A stretch of 64,000 nt of DNA from Cryomorphaceae bacterium (GTDB taxonomy: Bacteria; Bacteroidota; Bacteroidia; Flavobacteriales; UBA7430), in the NCBI GenBank assembly GCA_019649675.1, contig BOWN01000001.1:1-64000 (forward strand), read 5' to 3'. Both the position numbers and the translations under genes were made by a program. Under the pieces are notes generated by a model that was given only the letters and a program-made list of their open reading frames with translations, ran no database searches and was not told where the DNA came from. This document shows, in pieces, positions 38,306 through 50,500 of this stretch. Positions within the stretch are counted from its first letter, which is position 1. Each line of letters starts with the position of its first letter.

Positions 38306-39103
38306 ATGAAGCCATATGAAACAGAGTATAAAATTTATCAAGTAAATGCATTTTCAGATACCTTATTTAATGGTAATCCAGCTTGTGTAGTTCCATTAAA
38401 AGAATGGCTACCGGATGAGCTTTTATTAAAAATAGCAAAAGAGAATGCTGTATCAGAAACAGCATATTTTATAGAACATAAAGATTATTTTCATCTGCGC
38501 TGGTTTACGCCCGATATCGAAATGGATCTGTGTGGCCATGCCACTCTTGCTACTGCGCATATTATAAAGTCTGAACTTAACTATAAAGATAAAATAAAAT
38601 TTAGATCATTAAGTGGTGATTTGTCAGTTCACTGCAAAGAAGATTTGTATGAATTAAATCTTCCATCTAGAAAACCTGAAAGCGCTGAACTTCCAAATGA
38701 GATAAAATTAGCATTAAGCATACAACCTGAATATGTATTAAAATCTAGAGATTATTTTTTGGTTTATAATAAGGAGCAAGACATTAAAGCACTCAAAATA
38801 GATCGCAGCAGTTTTGATAAAATAAATCTTGGTTACGGAGGTGTTATTGTTACTGCTCAAGGAGATAATGTTGACTTTGTTTCACGATTTTTCACCCCAC
38901 AAGCTACTATTCTAGAAGACCCTGTTACAGGATCTGCACATTGTTCATTAATTCCTTATTGGGCTGCTATTTTATCTAAAAATGAACTAATTGCTCATCA
39001 ATGCTCAGAAAGAGGCGGAACACTATATTGTGAATACAAAGGAAAACGATCAATAATAAGCGGCAAAGCTATAACTTATTCCAAAGGACTGTTTCGAATT
39101 TAA
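38306..39103 (+). CDS. PhzF-family isomerase
   Basis: 265 residues, intact, cytosolic. PhzF motifs: VNAFSDTLFNGNPACVVPL near the N-terminus, the catalytic Glu in AVSETAYFI near residue 49, LRWFTPDIEMDLCGHATLAT, and in the second half SRFFTPQATILEDPVTGSAH. The family isomerises by proton transfer; few members have a known substrate outside phenazine synthesis. There is no phenazine gene nearby, so a housekeeping isomerase role is more likely. It starts 22 bases after the redoxin-repeat gene and ends before a strong terminator. Confidence 0.9.
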   Translation: MKPYETEYKIYQVNAFSDTLFNGNPACVVPLKEWLPDELLLKIAKENAVSETAYFIEHKDYFHLRWFTPDIEMDLCGHATLATAHIIKSELNYKDKIKFRSLSGDLSVHCKEDLYELNLPSRKPESAELPNEIKLALSIQPEYVLKSRDYFLVYNKEQDIKALKIDRSSFDKINLGYGGVIVTAQGDNVDFVSRFFTPQATILEDPVTGSAHCSLIPYWAAILSKNELIAHQCSERGGTLYCEYKGKRSIISGKAITYSKGLFRI

Positions 39104-39122
39104 TCAATATACATATAATGCT

Positions 39123-39178
39123 AAAAACTAGTAAAGAAAAAGCGAGATGTAAAAATCACTTTTTTCTTTACTAGTTTT
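39123..39178. terminator. Strong bidirectional terminator between phzF-like and the giant gene
   Basis: Long inverted repeat AAAACTAGTAAAGAAAAA / TTTTTCTTTACTAGTTTT (18 pairs) with a loop of about 20 bases and A/T flanks. It can end both the plus-strand PhzF gene and the 23-kb minus-strand gene, whose stop lies 7 bases away. Confidence 0.85.
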
Positions 39179-39184
39179 GATCAG

Positions 39185-39433
39185 TTATTTAATTGATAAA
39201 CTTCTGTATAACTTCTGACCTTCTATCTCTATTTCAATCATATAAACGCCAGCACTCATATCAAATAACGGAATTAATTGCTCAACTCGATTATTTGCTT
39301 CAAGGTCAATTTTATTAATTAATTTTCCAGTCAAACTAATTACGCGAATAGTAGAAGGTAATTTTTTAGGCAAATCATATTTGATATTAACCCACCCATT
39401 TGCTGGATTTGGATAAACTTCTATAGATTCAAA
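39185..39433 (-). other. T9SS type A C-terminal sorting domain of the giant protein
   Basis: The last ~80 residues: EVYPNPANGWVNIKYDLP, then VISLTGKLINKIDL and MSAGVYMIEIEIEGQKLYRS, ending LSIK. The YPNPxxG start, the GKLI turn and the SAGVYxIxI strand are the hallmarks of type A sorting domains recognised by PorU/PorV. Confidence 0.92.
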
Positions 39434-41587
39434 GCTTAACTCAGAAATACTAACACTTTCGAACAATATATCTTCAAATAAAGAACAACCAAACTCATCA
39501 GTAATGTCAACACCATAGACGCCATTTTCTTGTGGAGTAAAAGAATCGGTTGTAATTGTCTCATCTGCAACATTATTATAATACCAGGTAAATTCTGGTG
39601 CATCGGCATTGGTAGCAAAATAAATTTGATCATCTACCTGATTGTACCCCACAATTAATTGCAATTGTTCTTGAGGCTCTGTTATACTAAACGATGGTGT
39701 AAAGTTATAATCTGAGCCACCTAATGAATAATCGTTACCACTTGCATCCGAGACATGAATAACATAACCATCACCAGGTGGTATCGCAGTTATATCTAAT
39801 CCAAAGGTATTTACTTGAATTGGCTCCAAACCTCCAATTATATTCAACTCTACAGATCCAAGTCCTCCCTTACAAACAGCATTATTGATAACTAAATCAA
39901 CCTCCAGTGGATAATAACATGACTCATTGTCCTCAGTAGCTAATGTATCATAATTAACTGCTAACTCATCAGTACAACCATACTGCTCCAATTCGTCACA
40001 TACACCATCAGTATCAATATCATTAATGCACAATCCTAAACAGTCATAAAATAGATCTGGAGTGAAACAAGAACCATCATCTGTATTAGCTTGATTATCC
40101 CAGTTACAAGCCTCTTGATCTGTACACCCAAGATATAAACATGAATCTTCATCTGATGGAGCATTATAAATTGGGCTATAATTATCGGCAAGTGAATCCA
40201 TACAACCAAAATATAAACAACAATTATCACATTGAGTATTAGGGTCACTAAAGTTATTACCAGTTAACTCAAAATAATTATTTGCTTCAGGATCTAAACA
40301 TCCTGGAATGATTGGATAACAAGAACCATCATTTTGTGTCGCAAGGGAATCATAATTATACATAACTGAATCAGTACAACCTAACAATTGACATGACCCA
40401 TCTTCTATAGTTGCGAATTCATCAAAGTTATCTGCCCAGTCTGACATACAACCTTCTTTGAAACAAGTTCCATTATCTGAATTTGCTAACTCATCAAAGT
40501 TATCTGCCCAGTCAGATGTACAACCTTCTTTTACACAAGATCCATCATCTATAGTTGCATTTTGATTATAGTTATCTGCCCAGTCTGACATACATGCACT
40601 TAACTCACACAAACCATCATCAATCGTTGCTAATGGATCATAATTATCTGCCCAATCTGATGTACAACCTTGTCTATAACATGAACCATCGTCAATATTT
40701 GCATTAGAATTATAGTTATCTGCCCAGTCATAAATACAGCCGTTTAAAAAACAAAGACCATTATTAATAGTTGCTAACGAGTCATAATTACCTCCCGGTG
40801 CATTAGCCCATTCTAACATACAACCTTCTCTGTAACAAGAACCATCATCAATTGTTGCAAATAAATCATAGTTATCTGCCCAGTCATAAATACAACCCTC
40901 TTTAAAACAAGATCCATCATCATCTGTTGCAATTGGATCATAATTATCTGCCCAGTCTGATATACATCCTTCTTTAATACAAGAGCCATTAATTGTATCT
41001 GTAGTTGCATTAACATCAAAATTGTCTGCCCATTCTGACATACATGCATTTAATTCACATGAACTATCATTAATAGTTGCATTAACATCATAGTTATCTG
41101 CCCATTCTGATGTACAACCTTCTCTATAACATGAGCCGTCTTCGATAGTTGCTAATGGATCATAATTATCTGCCCAATCAGATATACAACCTTCTCTATA
41201 ACATGAGCCGTCTTCGATAGTTGCTAATGAGTCATAATTGTCAGCCCATTCTAACATACAACCTTCTTTGAAACAAAATTCATCAATAGTATCAGATGTT
41301 GCATTTATATCATAATTATCTGCCCATTCTGACATACATCCATTTAATGTACATGAACCATTGTCAATATATTCTACGGGATAAGGTGCATTAAAGTTGA
41401 GATATGGATCAGTATTATCTGCCCAGTTTGACATACAACCTTCTCTATAACACGAATTATCGTCAGTAGTAGCAAAAGAATCGTAGTTTGTCGCTAGTAG
41501 CCACATACATCCCATTCTATAACACTCATTTTCAACTAATGTGTTTTGAGTTGCTAATTCATCATAATTATCTGCCCATTCTAACAT
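39185..41587 (-). CDS. Giant protein segment M: C-terminus with WADNYD repeats, SprB-like module and sorting domain
   Basis: 800 open codons. The first ~420 residues are about 17 repeats of a distinct, very uniform subtype (GCMSDWADNYD, then LATIDDGSCYRE). They are followed by ordinary repeats and an EF-hand-like spacer with DIDTDGVCDELEQYGC. At about 39700-39910 there is a module like the SprB repeat (NNAVCKGGLGSVELNIIGGL, then GYVIHVSDASGN). An Ig-like segment with FTPQENGVYGVDITDEFGC and the sorting domain end the protein. Confidence 0.82.
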   Translation of the reverse strand: MLEWADNYDELATQNTLVENECYRMGCMWLLATNYDSFATTDDNSCYREGCMSNWADNTDPYLNFNAPYPVEYIDNGSCTLNGCMSEWADNYDINATSDTIDEFCFKEGCMLEWADNYDSLATIEDGSCYREGCISDWADNYDPLATIEDGSCYREGCTSEWADNYDVNATINDSSCELNACMSEWADNFDVNATTDTINGSCIKEGCISDWADNYDPIATDDDGSCFKEGCIYDWADNYDLFATIDDGSCYREGCMLEWANAPGGNYDSLATINNGLCFLNGCIYDWADNYNSNANIDDGSCYRQGCTSDWADNYDPLATIDDGLCELSACMSDWADNYNQNATIDDGSCVKEGCTSDWADNFDELANSDNGTCFKEGCMSDWADNFDEFATIEDGSCQLLGCTDSVMYNYDSLATQNDGSCYPIIPGCLDPEANNYFELTGNNFSDPNTQCDNCCLYFGCMDSLADNYSPIYNAPSDEDSCLYLGCTDQEACNWDNQANTDDGSCFTPDLFYDCLGLCINDIDTDGVCDELEQYGCTDELAVNYDTLATEDNESCYYPLEVDLVINNAVCKGGLGSVELNIIGGLEPIQVNTFGLDITAIPPGDGYVIHVSDASGNDYSLGGSDYNFTPSFSITEPQEQLQLIVGYNQVDDQIYFATNADAPEFTWYYNNVADETITTDSFTPQENGVYGVDITDEFGCSLFEDILFESVSISELSFESIEVYPNPANGWVNIKYDLPKKLPSTIRVISLTGKLINKIDLEANNRVEQLIPLFDMSAGVYMIEIEIEGQKLYRSLSIK

Positions 41588-44500
41588 ACAACCTTCTTTG
41601 TAACAAGATTCATCATCAATTGTTGCTAATTCATCATAAGTTATCTGCCCATTCTGACATACATCCTAATCTATTACAGCTTCCATCATCAATTGTTGCT
41701 AATTCGTCATAATTATCTGCCCATTCTGACATACAACCTAACTTGAAACATGAACTATCATCAGTATTTACGTCTATATTTGGATTTCCAGTAAGACTAT
41801 TTGCAATACCATCGTAATCATAATCATTATAATTATCTGCCCAGGTTGACAAGCAACCTTGGATTACAATTGTATTACATGCATTTTGTTCAATTACATT
41901 TGCTTCAGGATTATACTCAACATATGCATCTGCAACACAACCACCTATATAAGGAATAGAACAACTTCCATCATCATAATTTGCATTAGGTTGTGAGGCA
42001 CCACTAATTATATAATAACCAGTGTTTAATAAAGTATAATTCCAATACTCAATGTAGCTAGAATCGGTACATCCATATATCTTTTCATTAATACACGAAC
42101 CATTGTCAACATTTGCGTTCGATAAATATTCAATATAGAAAGGATCAGTACATCCTTCAACTATAGTTTCACAACTTTCATCATCAACAGTTGCATTTGC
42201 ATCGTAATTTAAAGCAGGTAAACCATCACTATCATTATCATTAATTATTCCAAGTGCATTGAAATCCTAACCCATTATCTGTACAACCGAAAATAAGTAA
42301 TGTTGCACAAGTATTATCATCAGTATTTGCTGAAGCATTAAATTCTAAATATTGAGAATCTGTGCAACCTAAAATTTCTGTTATACATAATCCATTATCA
42401 ACGTTTGCAGCTGGATTATAATTAATTGACAAATTATCAGTACACCCATCTACGATTAATGTTAAACAAGTACCATTATCAATAGTTGGTATAAAACCTT
42501 GATTCAAATATTCTAAATAATTTTCATCAGTACACCCGAATGTATCAGATGAATTTACATCACATGAGCCATCATTAAATGTGGCAGTTGGATCATAATT
42601 AGGATAAGCTTCAAGAGTACATCCATAATAAATACAAGACTCAGGATTGGATGTATTAATATCAATTTGACTGTCACCTGTAAGTTCGTTTGAAATATTA
42701 TCTAGATCATAATCATTGTAATTATCTGCTTCTTCATCCTAAACATCCATTGATTACAGGGATACATGACTCACCATCCGTATTTGCTAATGGATTATAA
42801 TTAAATGCATCAGAATCCATACAACCAAATATTACTGGCGTTTCGATGAACCATTGTCATTGGTTACAGTAGAATCATATTCTAAGTATGCATCATCCAT
42901 ACAACCAAATATGTCGGCAGAATTAGGATCACAAGAAGCATCATCTGTATTTGCTAATGGGTTGTAGTTAGGGAAATTCTCCAATGTACAACCATAAATA
43001 ATACATGAATCGTCATCTTGGTTGGCATTAGAGTCATAATTTACTGCTAACCAAAGTACATCCTAAAATAATACATGTCCCATCATCGTCAGTAGCATTT
43101 GGATTATAATTATTAGCAGTTGAATTAGTACATCCAAATAATGGGTAAACACAAGACCCATCATCTGTATTTATTCTCATCATAATTCAGAGCTATGTCA
43201 TCGGTACAACCCTCTAAAACTGGAATACAAGAGCCATCTCCAGTATTTATATCAATGCCTAAAACTCCGGTTAATGGATTACTTTGTCCATCATAATCAT
43301 AATCATTAAAGTTAAATGATGTTGGATTTATACATCCTATAATTTTAGGAATACAATTATCATCATCTGTATTTGCTGTGGAATTATAGTTGAATGCATC
43401 AGAATCCATACAACCATAAATAATTGGTTCACATGAACCATCATTTTGGTTTGCATCAGAATTGTAATTAAACATAACTGAATCGGTACAACCTAATATA
43501 ATACAGCTATTATCATTTTGATTTGCCTCTTGATTATAGTTTTCAGCAAGTATATTAGTACAACCTAATATGTTACAACTACCATCATCTTGATTAGCAT
43601 TAAAGTCATAATTATTTGCTAATTCATTAGTGCAGCCACCAACAACAAGAGTCTCACATGCATTATCAATATCAACTGTTGCTATTGGGTCAAACTCTAT
43701 ATACAAAGAGTTCATACATCCATTATAATCACAAATTGTTTGATCTGTAGCTAACTCATTGTAGTTATATCCCTGAGGATCAGTACAACCTTCAACTTCA
43801 AGTTCATCACAAACACTATCAAAATCTATATCATTAATACAATTTCCATCGCAGTTATAGAAATTTTCTGTATAAGTACACGACTCATCAGAATCAGTAG
43901 CCGATGAATTATAATTACAGGCTATATCATCAGTACATCCCGAATTTCTAAATCATCACATACACCATCTAAATCAGAATCAAGTATACATTCTCCCGCA
44001 CAATCATAATATAATACCGGATAGTTGCATGAACCATCATCAGCGTTAGCTTCAATATCATAGTTACAAGCTGATGAATTAGTACAACCTTCCCATATAC
44101 ACGAACCATCGTTAACATTGGCAGTTAGATTGAAATTATCTGCCGAAGAATCGGTACAACCTCCGTATTGACAATTATCATTATCAGTATTGGCTTGTTG
44201 ATCAAAATTGTCAGCAGCAGGATCTGTACAACCAGAAATTTCTAGTGTGAGACAATCTTCATCAGTTCCGAATTCAAGATAATTTGGATCTGAGCAACCA
44301 TTAAGATTATCATACTGACAACTACTATCGTTTACATTTGCATTTTCATTAAAATTAATTGCATTTGGATCTGTACAACCCTCAATTGATTCAAAAATAC
44401 ATGAACCATCATCTAAATTAGCTAAAGGCTCATAATTAGTTGCATTAATATTATTACAACCTTCAACTATAAGTGTAAAACATAAATCATTATTAAAGTA

Positions 44501-47500
44501 TTAGCAAAAGAATTATACTCCATATAATTTTCATCAGTACAACCAACAATATATGGCTCACAAGTACCGTCATCTATTTCTGCGCTAGAATCATAATTGA
44601 ACAGCAAATGGATCAGTGCATCCTGAAGCATAAGTACATATTTCGTTATTTACAATTATACCCATACTAGTTAATTGTGATTCTCCTATATAAAATGGAT
44701 TATTAGGATCACCGTAGGCAAAATAATTACTAGCTATAGGATCTATACAAACATCTGTCACACTTCTTATAGTAATGAGTAAACTAAAATCATAAGATCC
44801 ATCGTCTATATTAGCTTCAGGATTAAAATTAGATGCAAAACTCCATGTACAACCAAAATTAGAGTTTCACATGAGCCATCATCAACTGTTGCATTCTCAT
44901 CGTAATTTAGTGCAGACTCATCAGTACAACCCAAAATATCAAAAGAACACGAACCATCATCCTGATTGGCCTGATTATTATAATTAGAAGCAAAAGGATT
45001 TGTACAACCTGAAATAAGTTCAACACAAGTCCCATTATCTACAGTAGCTGTTGAGTAATAATTAACTGCAGTAGAATCTGTACAGCCATAAACAACAGCA
45101 ATACACGATCCATCATTTGAGTTTGCTTGAGGATTGTAGTTTGATGCCACAGGGTTCATACAACCTGAAATAACTTCAATACATGATCCATCATCAGAAT
45201 TAGCGTTAGCATTATAGTTTAATGCAGACTCATCAGTACATCCATAAATATATGATATACATGAGCCACTGTTAGTGTTTGCTGAGGGATCATAATTAAA
45301 AGCAAGAGGATTCATACATCCAAGTAAAATTTCTATACAAGACCCATCATCACTATTTGCACTAGAATTATAATTATAAGCAACTGAATCCGTACAACCC
45401 CATATGTATAATTGACATGAACCATCATTTATATTTGCTTGTAAATTATAATTAATAGCACCTGGATTCATACATCCAAAAACTTTTGCAATACAAGAAC
45501 CGTCATCAGAATTAGCAACAGAATTGTAATTATAAGCAGACAGACTATCCCCGTCAATATCATTAATTTCTCCATTTGCATTTGGCTCTAAACCATTATC
45601 AGTACAACCCCATATATATGGTAAACATGGGTTTGAGAGTGAGTCGTCAAAACTTACCTGATTAATATTTGCACTAGCATCATAGTTATATGCTAACATG
45701 TCTGTACAGCCATATCTAGCAAGTATAAAACAAGTCCCATTATCAACATTTGCAAGTGGATTAAATTCAAGATATAAGCTATCCGTACATCCACTGAACG
45801 GAATGATACAAGATCCATCATCTAGAGTTGCGATAGGATCAAAATTTAGTGCTTGTTCATTATTACATCCCAAATATTGACATGGATCAGTTAATGGTGG
45901 ATCTAGTGTAGCTAACGGATTATAATTATCTGCTGTTTCATCCATACAACCACGATAGTTACAAGATCCATCATCTGTATTAACATCAGTTAGAAGATTA
46001 TTTGTTGGAAATTGATAATTATCTGCAGATGGATCAGTACATCCTAAAATGACAGGAAAACAAAAACCACCGGAAACATTAACATCAACACCTTCAATTC
46101 CAGTTAGTTCATTTGGCTCATTATCAAAATCATAATCGTTAAAATTATATGCAGTAGAATCAAGACAACCAGGAACTCTAGGATAACATGAACCATCGTC
46201 AGTATTTGCATCAGCATTATAATTAAATGCTGGATCGCCATCTCCGTCTAGATCAAATTCACCATTTCCATTATCGATACAGCCGAATATTATAGGAATA
46301 CAAGAACCATCATCAGTATTGGCAGTGTTATTATAATTAAATGCTGTGCTATCAATACAACCTTCAATTATTGGAATACAAGATTCATCATCTACATTTG
46401 CATTAGGGTTATAATTAAATGCTGGAAGTTCATCTCCATCGAAATCATTAATTGTAGCAGTTCCACTAGGTGAAGGAATACCATTAGGTAACCTACCATT
46501 ATCTGTACAACCATAAACAATCTCAATACATGATCCATCATCTGAATTAGCTTCTACATTATAATTAAATGCTGTAGGATCTGAGCAGCCAAACACTAAA
46601 GGTATACATGAATAATTATCAACATTTGCAATTGGATTGTAATTAAGTGCTGATGTATCTGTGCACCCGAATACGACTAGTTCAGAACATGCTCCAATAT
46701 TTTGAACAGTGGCAATGGAATTATATTCAATGTAAGCTATATCCATACATCCATAAATTTCAGGAATACATGAACCATCTTCAGTGTTTGCATCAATATT
46801 AAAATTAAGTGCTAATGTATCAGTACAACCTAACACTTTTAAATTTTGACAATATTCTGGGTCATTTACATTTACTAAAGGATTAAACTCAACATAAAAA
46901 TCATACGAACATCCATAAATCAAAGAGTCTACACATCCAACATCAATATTTGCACCATCATTTAATGGAGAGCCAACATTAAACAAGCCAATTGAACTTG
47001 TTGAATGATTATAAAATTGAAGATAATTAGGGTTATTACAAGAATTTTCGCCTTCAACTACTAAAGTTTCACAACTGCCATTATCTTCGTTAGCCATCTG
47101 ATCAAACTGGATATAATTTGAGTCTGTACATCCAGGTATTATAAGCGTACATGTGCCATTATCAAGTGTAGCATTTGGATCATATTCAAAAGCACTTTCA
47201 TTAATACAACCTGGAATGTGAGGTAAAATACAATCTGATACATTACTGATATTTGCATCAGGATTATACTCTTGAAAACTTTCGTAAACACATCCCTGAA
47301 CCAATAAAGTAGAGCACGATCCATCATTATAATTTCTATTTAAGTCTTCAGGACCATTAAGAACATATAATCCAGGTACAACTTCAAAATAATCATAATA
47401 TTCAAGGTAATTATCATCCGTACATCCAGGATTATAAGCAGTTTGACATGAACCATCATCTGAATTAGCTACAAATCCTTGTGTGTAATACTCTAGATAA

Positions 47501-50500
47501 TAAGAGTTTACACATCCTAAAATCGCTGAAATACATGAGCCATCATCAAAATTAACATCTGAATTAGGATAATTTTCATAGTATACCCAATTTGGAGATA
47601 TAATATTATAATTTAAAGCTGATGGATCATTACAACCAGGAACCAATAGAAATTGACATGACTGATCATCTGTATTTGCGGTAGAATCGTATTCTATGTA
47701 ATCTTGATTAGTACAACCATAAACAAAAGGGACGCAAGAATTGTCATCAATATTTGCTAAAGGATTATAATTAAACATAGTTTCATCAGTACACCCTGAG
47801 GTTATTATGTTTAGGCAATAGTCCTGAATATGAATAGTCGCATTTGAATCATACTCATAATATGATGGATTAGTACACCCGGTAATAAAAGCATCCTCTG
47901 CATTTGAGCATGTTCCGTTGTCAATATTTGCCACTGGGTTATAGTTATCAAAACCTAAAACTGTGCAACCATAAATAATAGGAACACAAGAACCATCATC
48001 TAAATTTGCATTAGGATTAAAATTAAATGCAAATGAATTTACACAGCCCAAAATTTGACAAGAACCGTCATCAACATTAGCATCTGGATTAAATGATTCT
48101 TCGATTGCATTAGGATCTGTACATCCTGTTACAATTACGTTTTCGCACAAACTAACATCTAAGACATTAGTATTTGGGTTATATTCTAAATAATTATCAT
48201 AAAGACATCCACGTATAATTTCTGTTGAACAAGATTCATCATCAACATTTGGAATTGGACGAATTGAGTCAATTAACAAATACAGTTGAGAGTTAAATGG
48301 TGATACCTCCCATTGCCAAAACTCTAAGTATTCTGCATCAGTACATCCGTAAATGACTTCAATATTACAAGAACCATCATCAATGGTTGCACCTTCATTA
48401 TATTCGAGATATGCAACATTAGTACATCCCAAATAATCACAAGAACCATTATCACTATTGGCATTTTGGTTATAATTTTCAGCGTCTGTATCTGTACAAC
48501 CTTCAATGACTAGTGTAAGACACGAAGATGAATCTGAAGTATTATTTTCTGTATTATATTCTAAATATGAATCATCCATACATCCATATATAAAGGTATA
48601 CATGATGCATCATCTATGTTAGCAACTTCATTATAATTCCACATTGTGTCATCCATGCAACCGAAAATAACAGGTGTAAGACATGAGCCATTTTCAATAT
48701 TCGCATCAAAACCTTGATTAAAAAACTCTATGAAATTATCGTTTGTACATCCATAAACATCAACTGAAAACGGATTACAAGATCCGTCCTCAATAGTTGC
48801 TTCGCTATTATAATTTGGAAAATTTTCTAGGGTACAACCCGGAATATAGCATGACCGTCATCAATAGTAGCTGGTTGATAATCCCAAAAGAAGTCAAAAT
48901 TTGACCAGCATCTTGGTAATTCGCTGCTGTAGAATTAATACAACCTAGGTATTCACAATAAGAATAATCATTAGTATTAATATCAGTACCATTAATGCCT
49001 GTAATTGGATTAGATATACCATCATAATCATAATCATTGTAATTAAAAGCATTTAAATCCATACAGCCATTTACGACACTAAAACAAGAGCCATTATCAG
49101 TATTTACATCAATACCATCAATTCCTGTAAGCTCATTAGGCTCATCATCTTCATCACTCTGATAATCATTAAAATTGTAAGCAAAAGAATCAATAAGGCA
49201 CCCTAAAACTATTGGGAAACAAGAACCATCATCAATATTAACATCAACTCCATTTATACCAGAAATAGGATTAGAAGAACCATCATAATCATAGTCATTG
49301 TAGTTAAATGCAAGCGAATCCATACAACCGAACACTTTAGGGTAACAATTGGATAGACTAGTTTGAGTATTTACATCTACACCATTTATTGTTGTTATTA
49401 AATTTGACACACCGTCAAAATCATAATCATTGAAGTTAAATGCAGTCGGATCCATACAACCGTCAATGATTGGATAACATGTTCCATCATCTGTATTCGA
49501 TAAAGAATCAAAATTAAATGCAGTACTATCAGTACAACCATAAATAAATGAGATACACAAAGCAGAATCATTCGTATTAATATCTAAAACTATCAATGCC
49601 GCTAACTTCATTTGGATGTCCATCATAATCAATATCATTAAAATTATAATAATTCTCATCAAAACAACCAGTAATTATAGGATAGCAAGAACCATCATTT
49701 TCTGTCGCTAATGGATTATAATTTTTGGCTTGAAGGCCATCATTGTCAAGGTCATATGACCAATCATCATCAAATCCATCTGAGCCTGACTCTCCAGTAA
49801 TATTATTTAATTCATCTAAAAATTGTGTGCCATCATCATTACATCCAAATACTCTTGATGTTATACATGACCCATTATCTATTAAAACTAATGGATTGTA
49901 TTCCATATATTCTTCCTGGGCACAACCAAAACCACCCTCGCATAAGGTTACATCGTGAACAGTAACAGAATCATTATGATTATCAGCAATTTCATTGAAA
50001 CAACCAATAATTATTTCAGTGTTACAGTTACTAGGATTAAATTCAACATTTGGAACAATTGATATGCTTAAACTATCTAAATAACGATCTATATTAATTG
50101 GAATAGTGGCATTAATAAATCCATAATACTCTAAGTAATTATTATTTGTACAACCAAATATTGCTTCAGTAATACATGAATTATCATCCACATTTGCAGT
50201 AAAACCTTGGGCATAGAATTCAACAAATAATGAATCTGTACATCCTTCAACAATTAATTCTGTACACGAGTTATCATCTATGTTGGCATTCTCATCATAT
50301 TCCAAATATAAATCATTTGTACAACCTTGAACAATTAAATCATCACAAGATCCATCATCTGTATTAGCATTATCATCAAATTCTAAATATAAAGAATCTG
50401 TACAACCAAGAATAATAGGAATACAAGATTCATCATCAGTATTTGCAACATCATTAAAATTAAATGCAGTAATATCAGTACATCCTAATATGATAGGAAT

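Noticed and set aside
38306-39103. PhzF homologue as a sign of phenazine production
   Set aside because: No other phz gene nearby; most PhzF-family members are not in phenazine pathways.
40813-41049. Met/Leu/Ile-rich ORFs within the giant gene in other frames (also 40036-40248, 51547-51747, 52099-52296, 48324-48506)
   Set aside because: Low-complexity translations of the repeat in the wrong frame.
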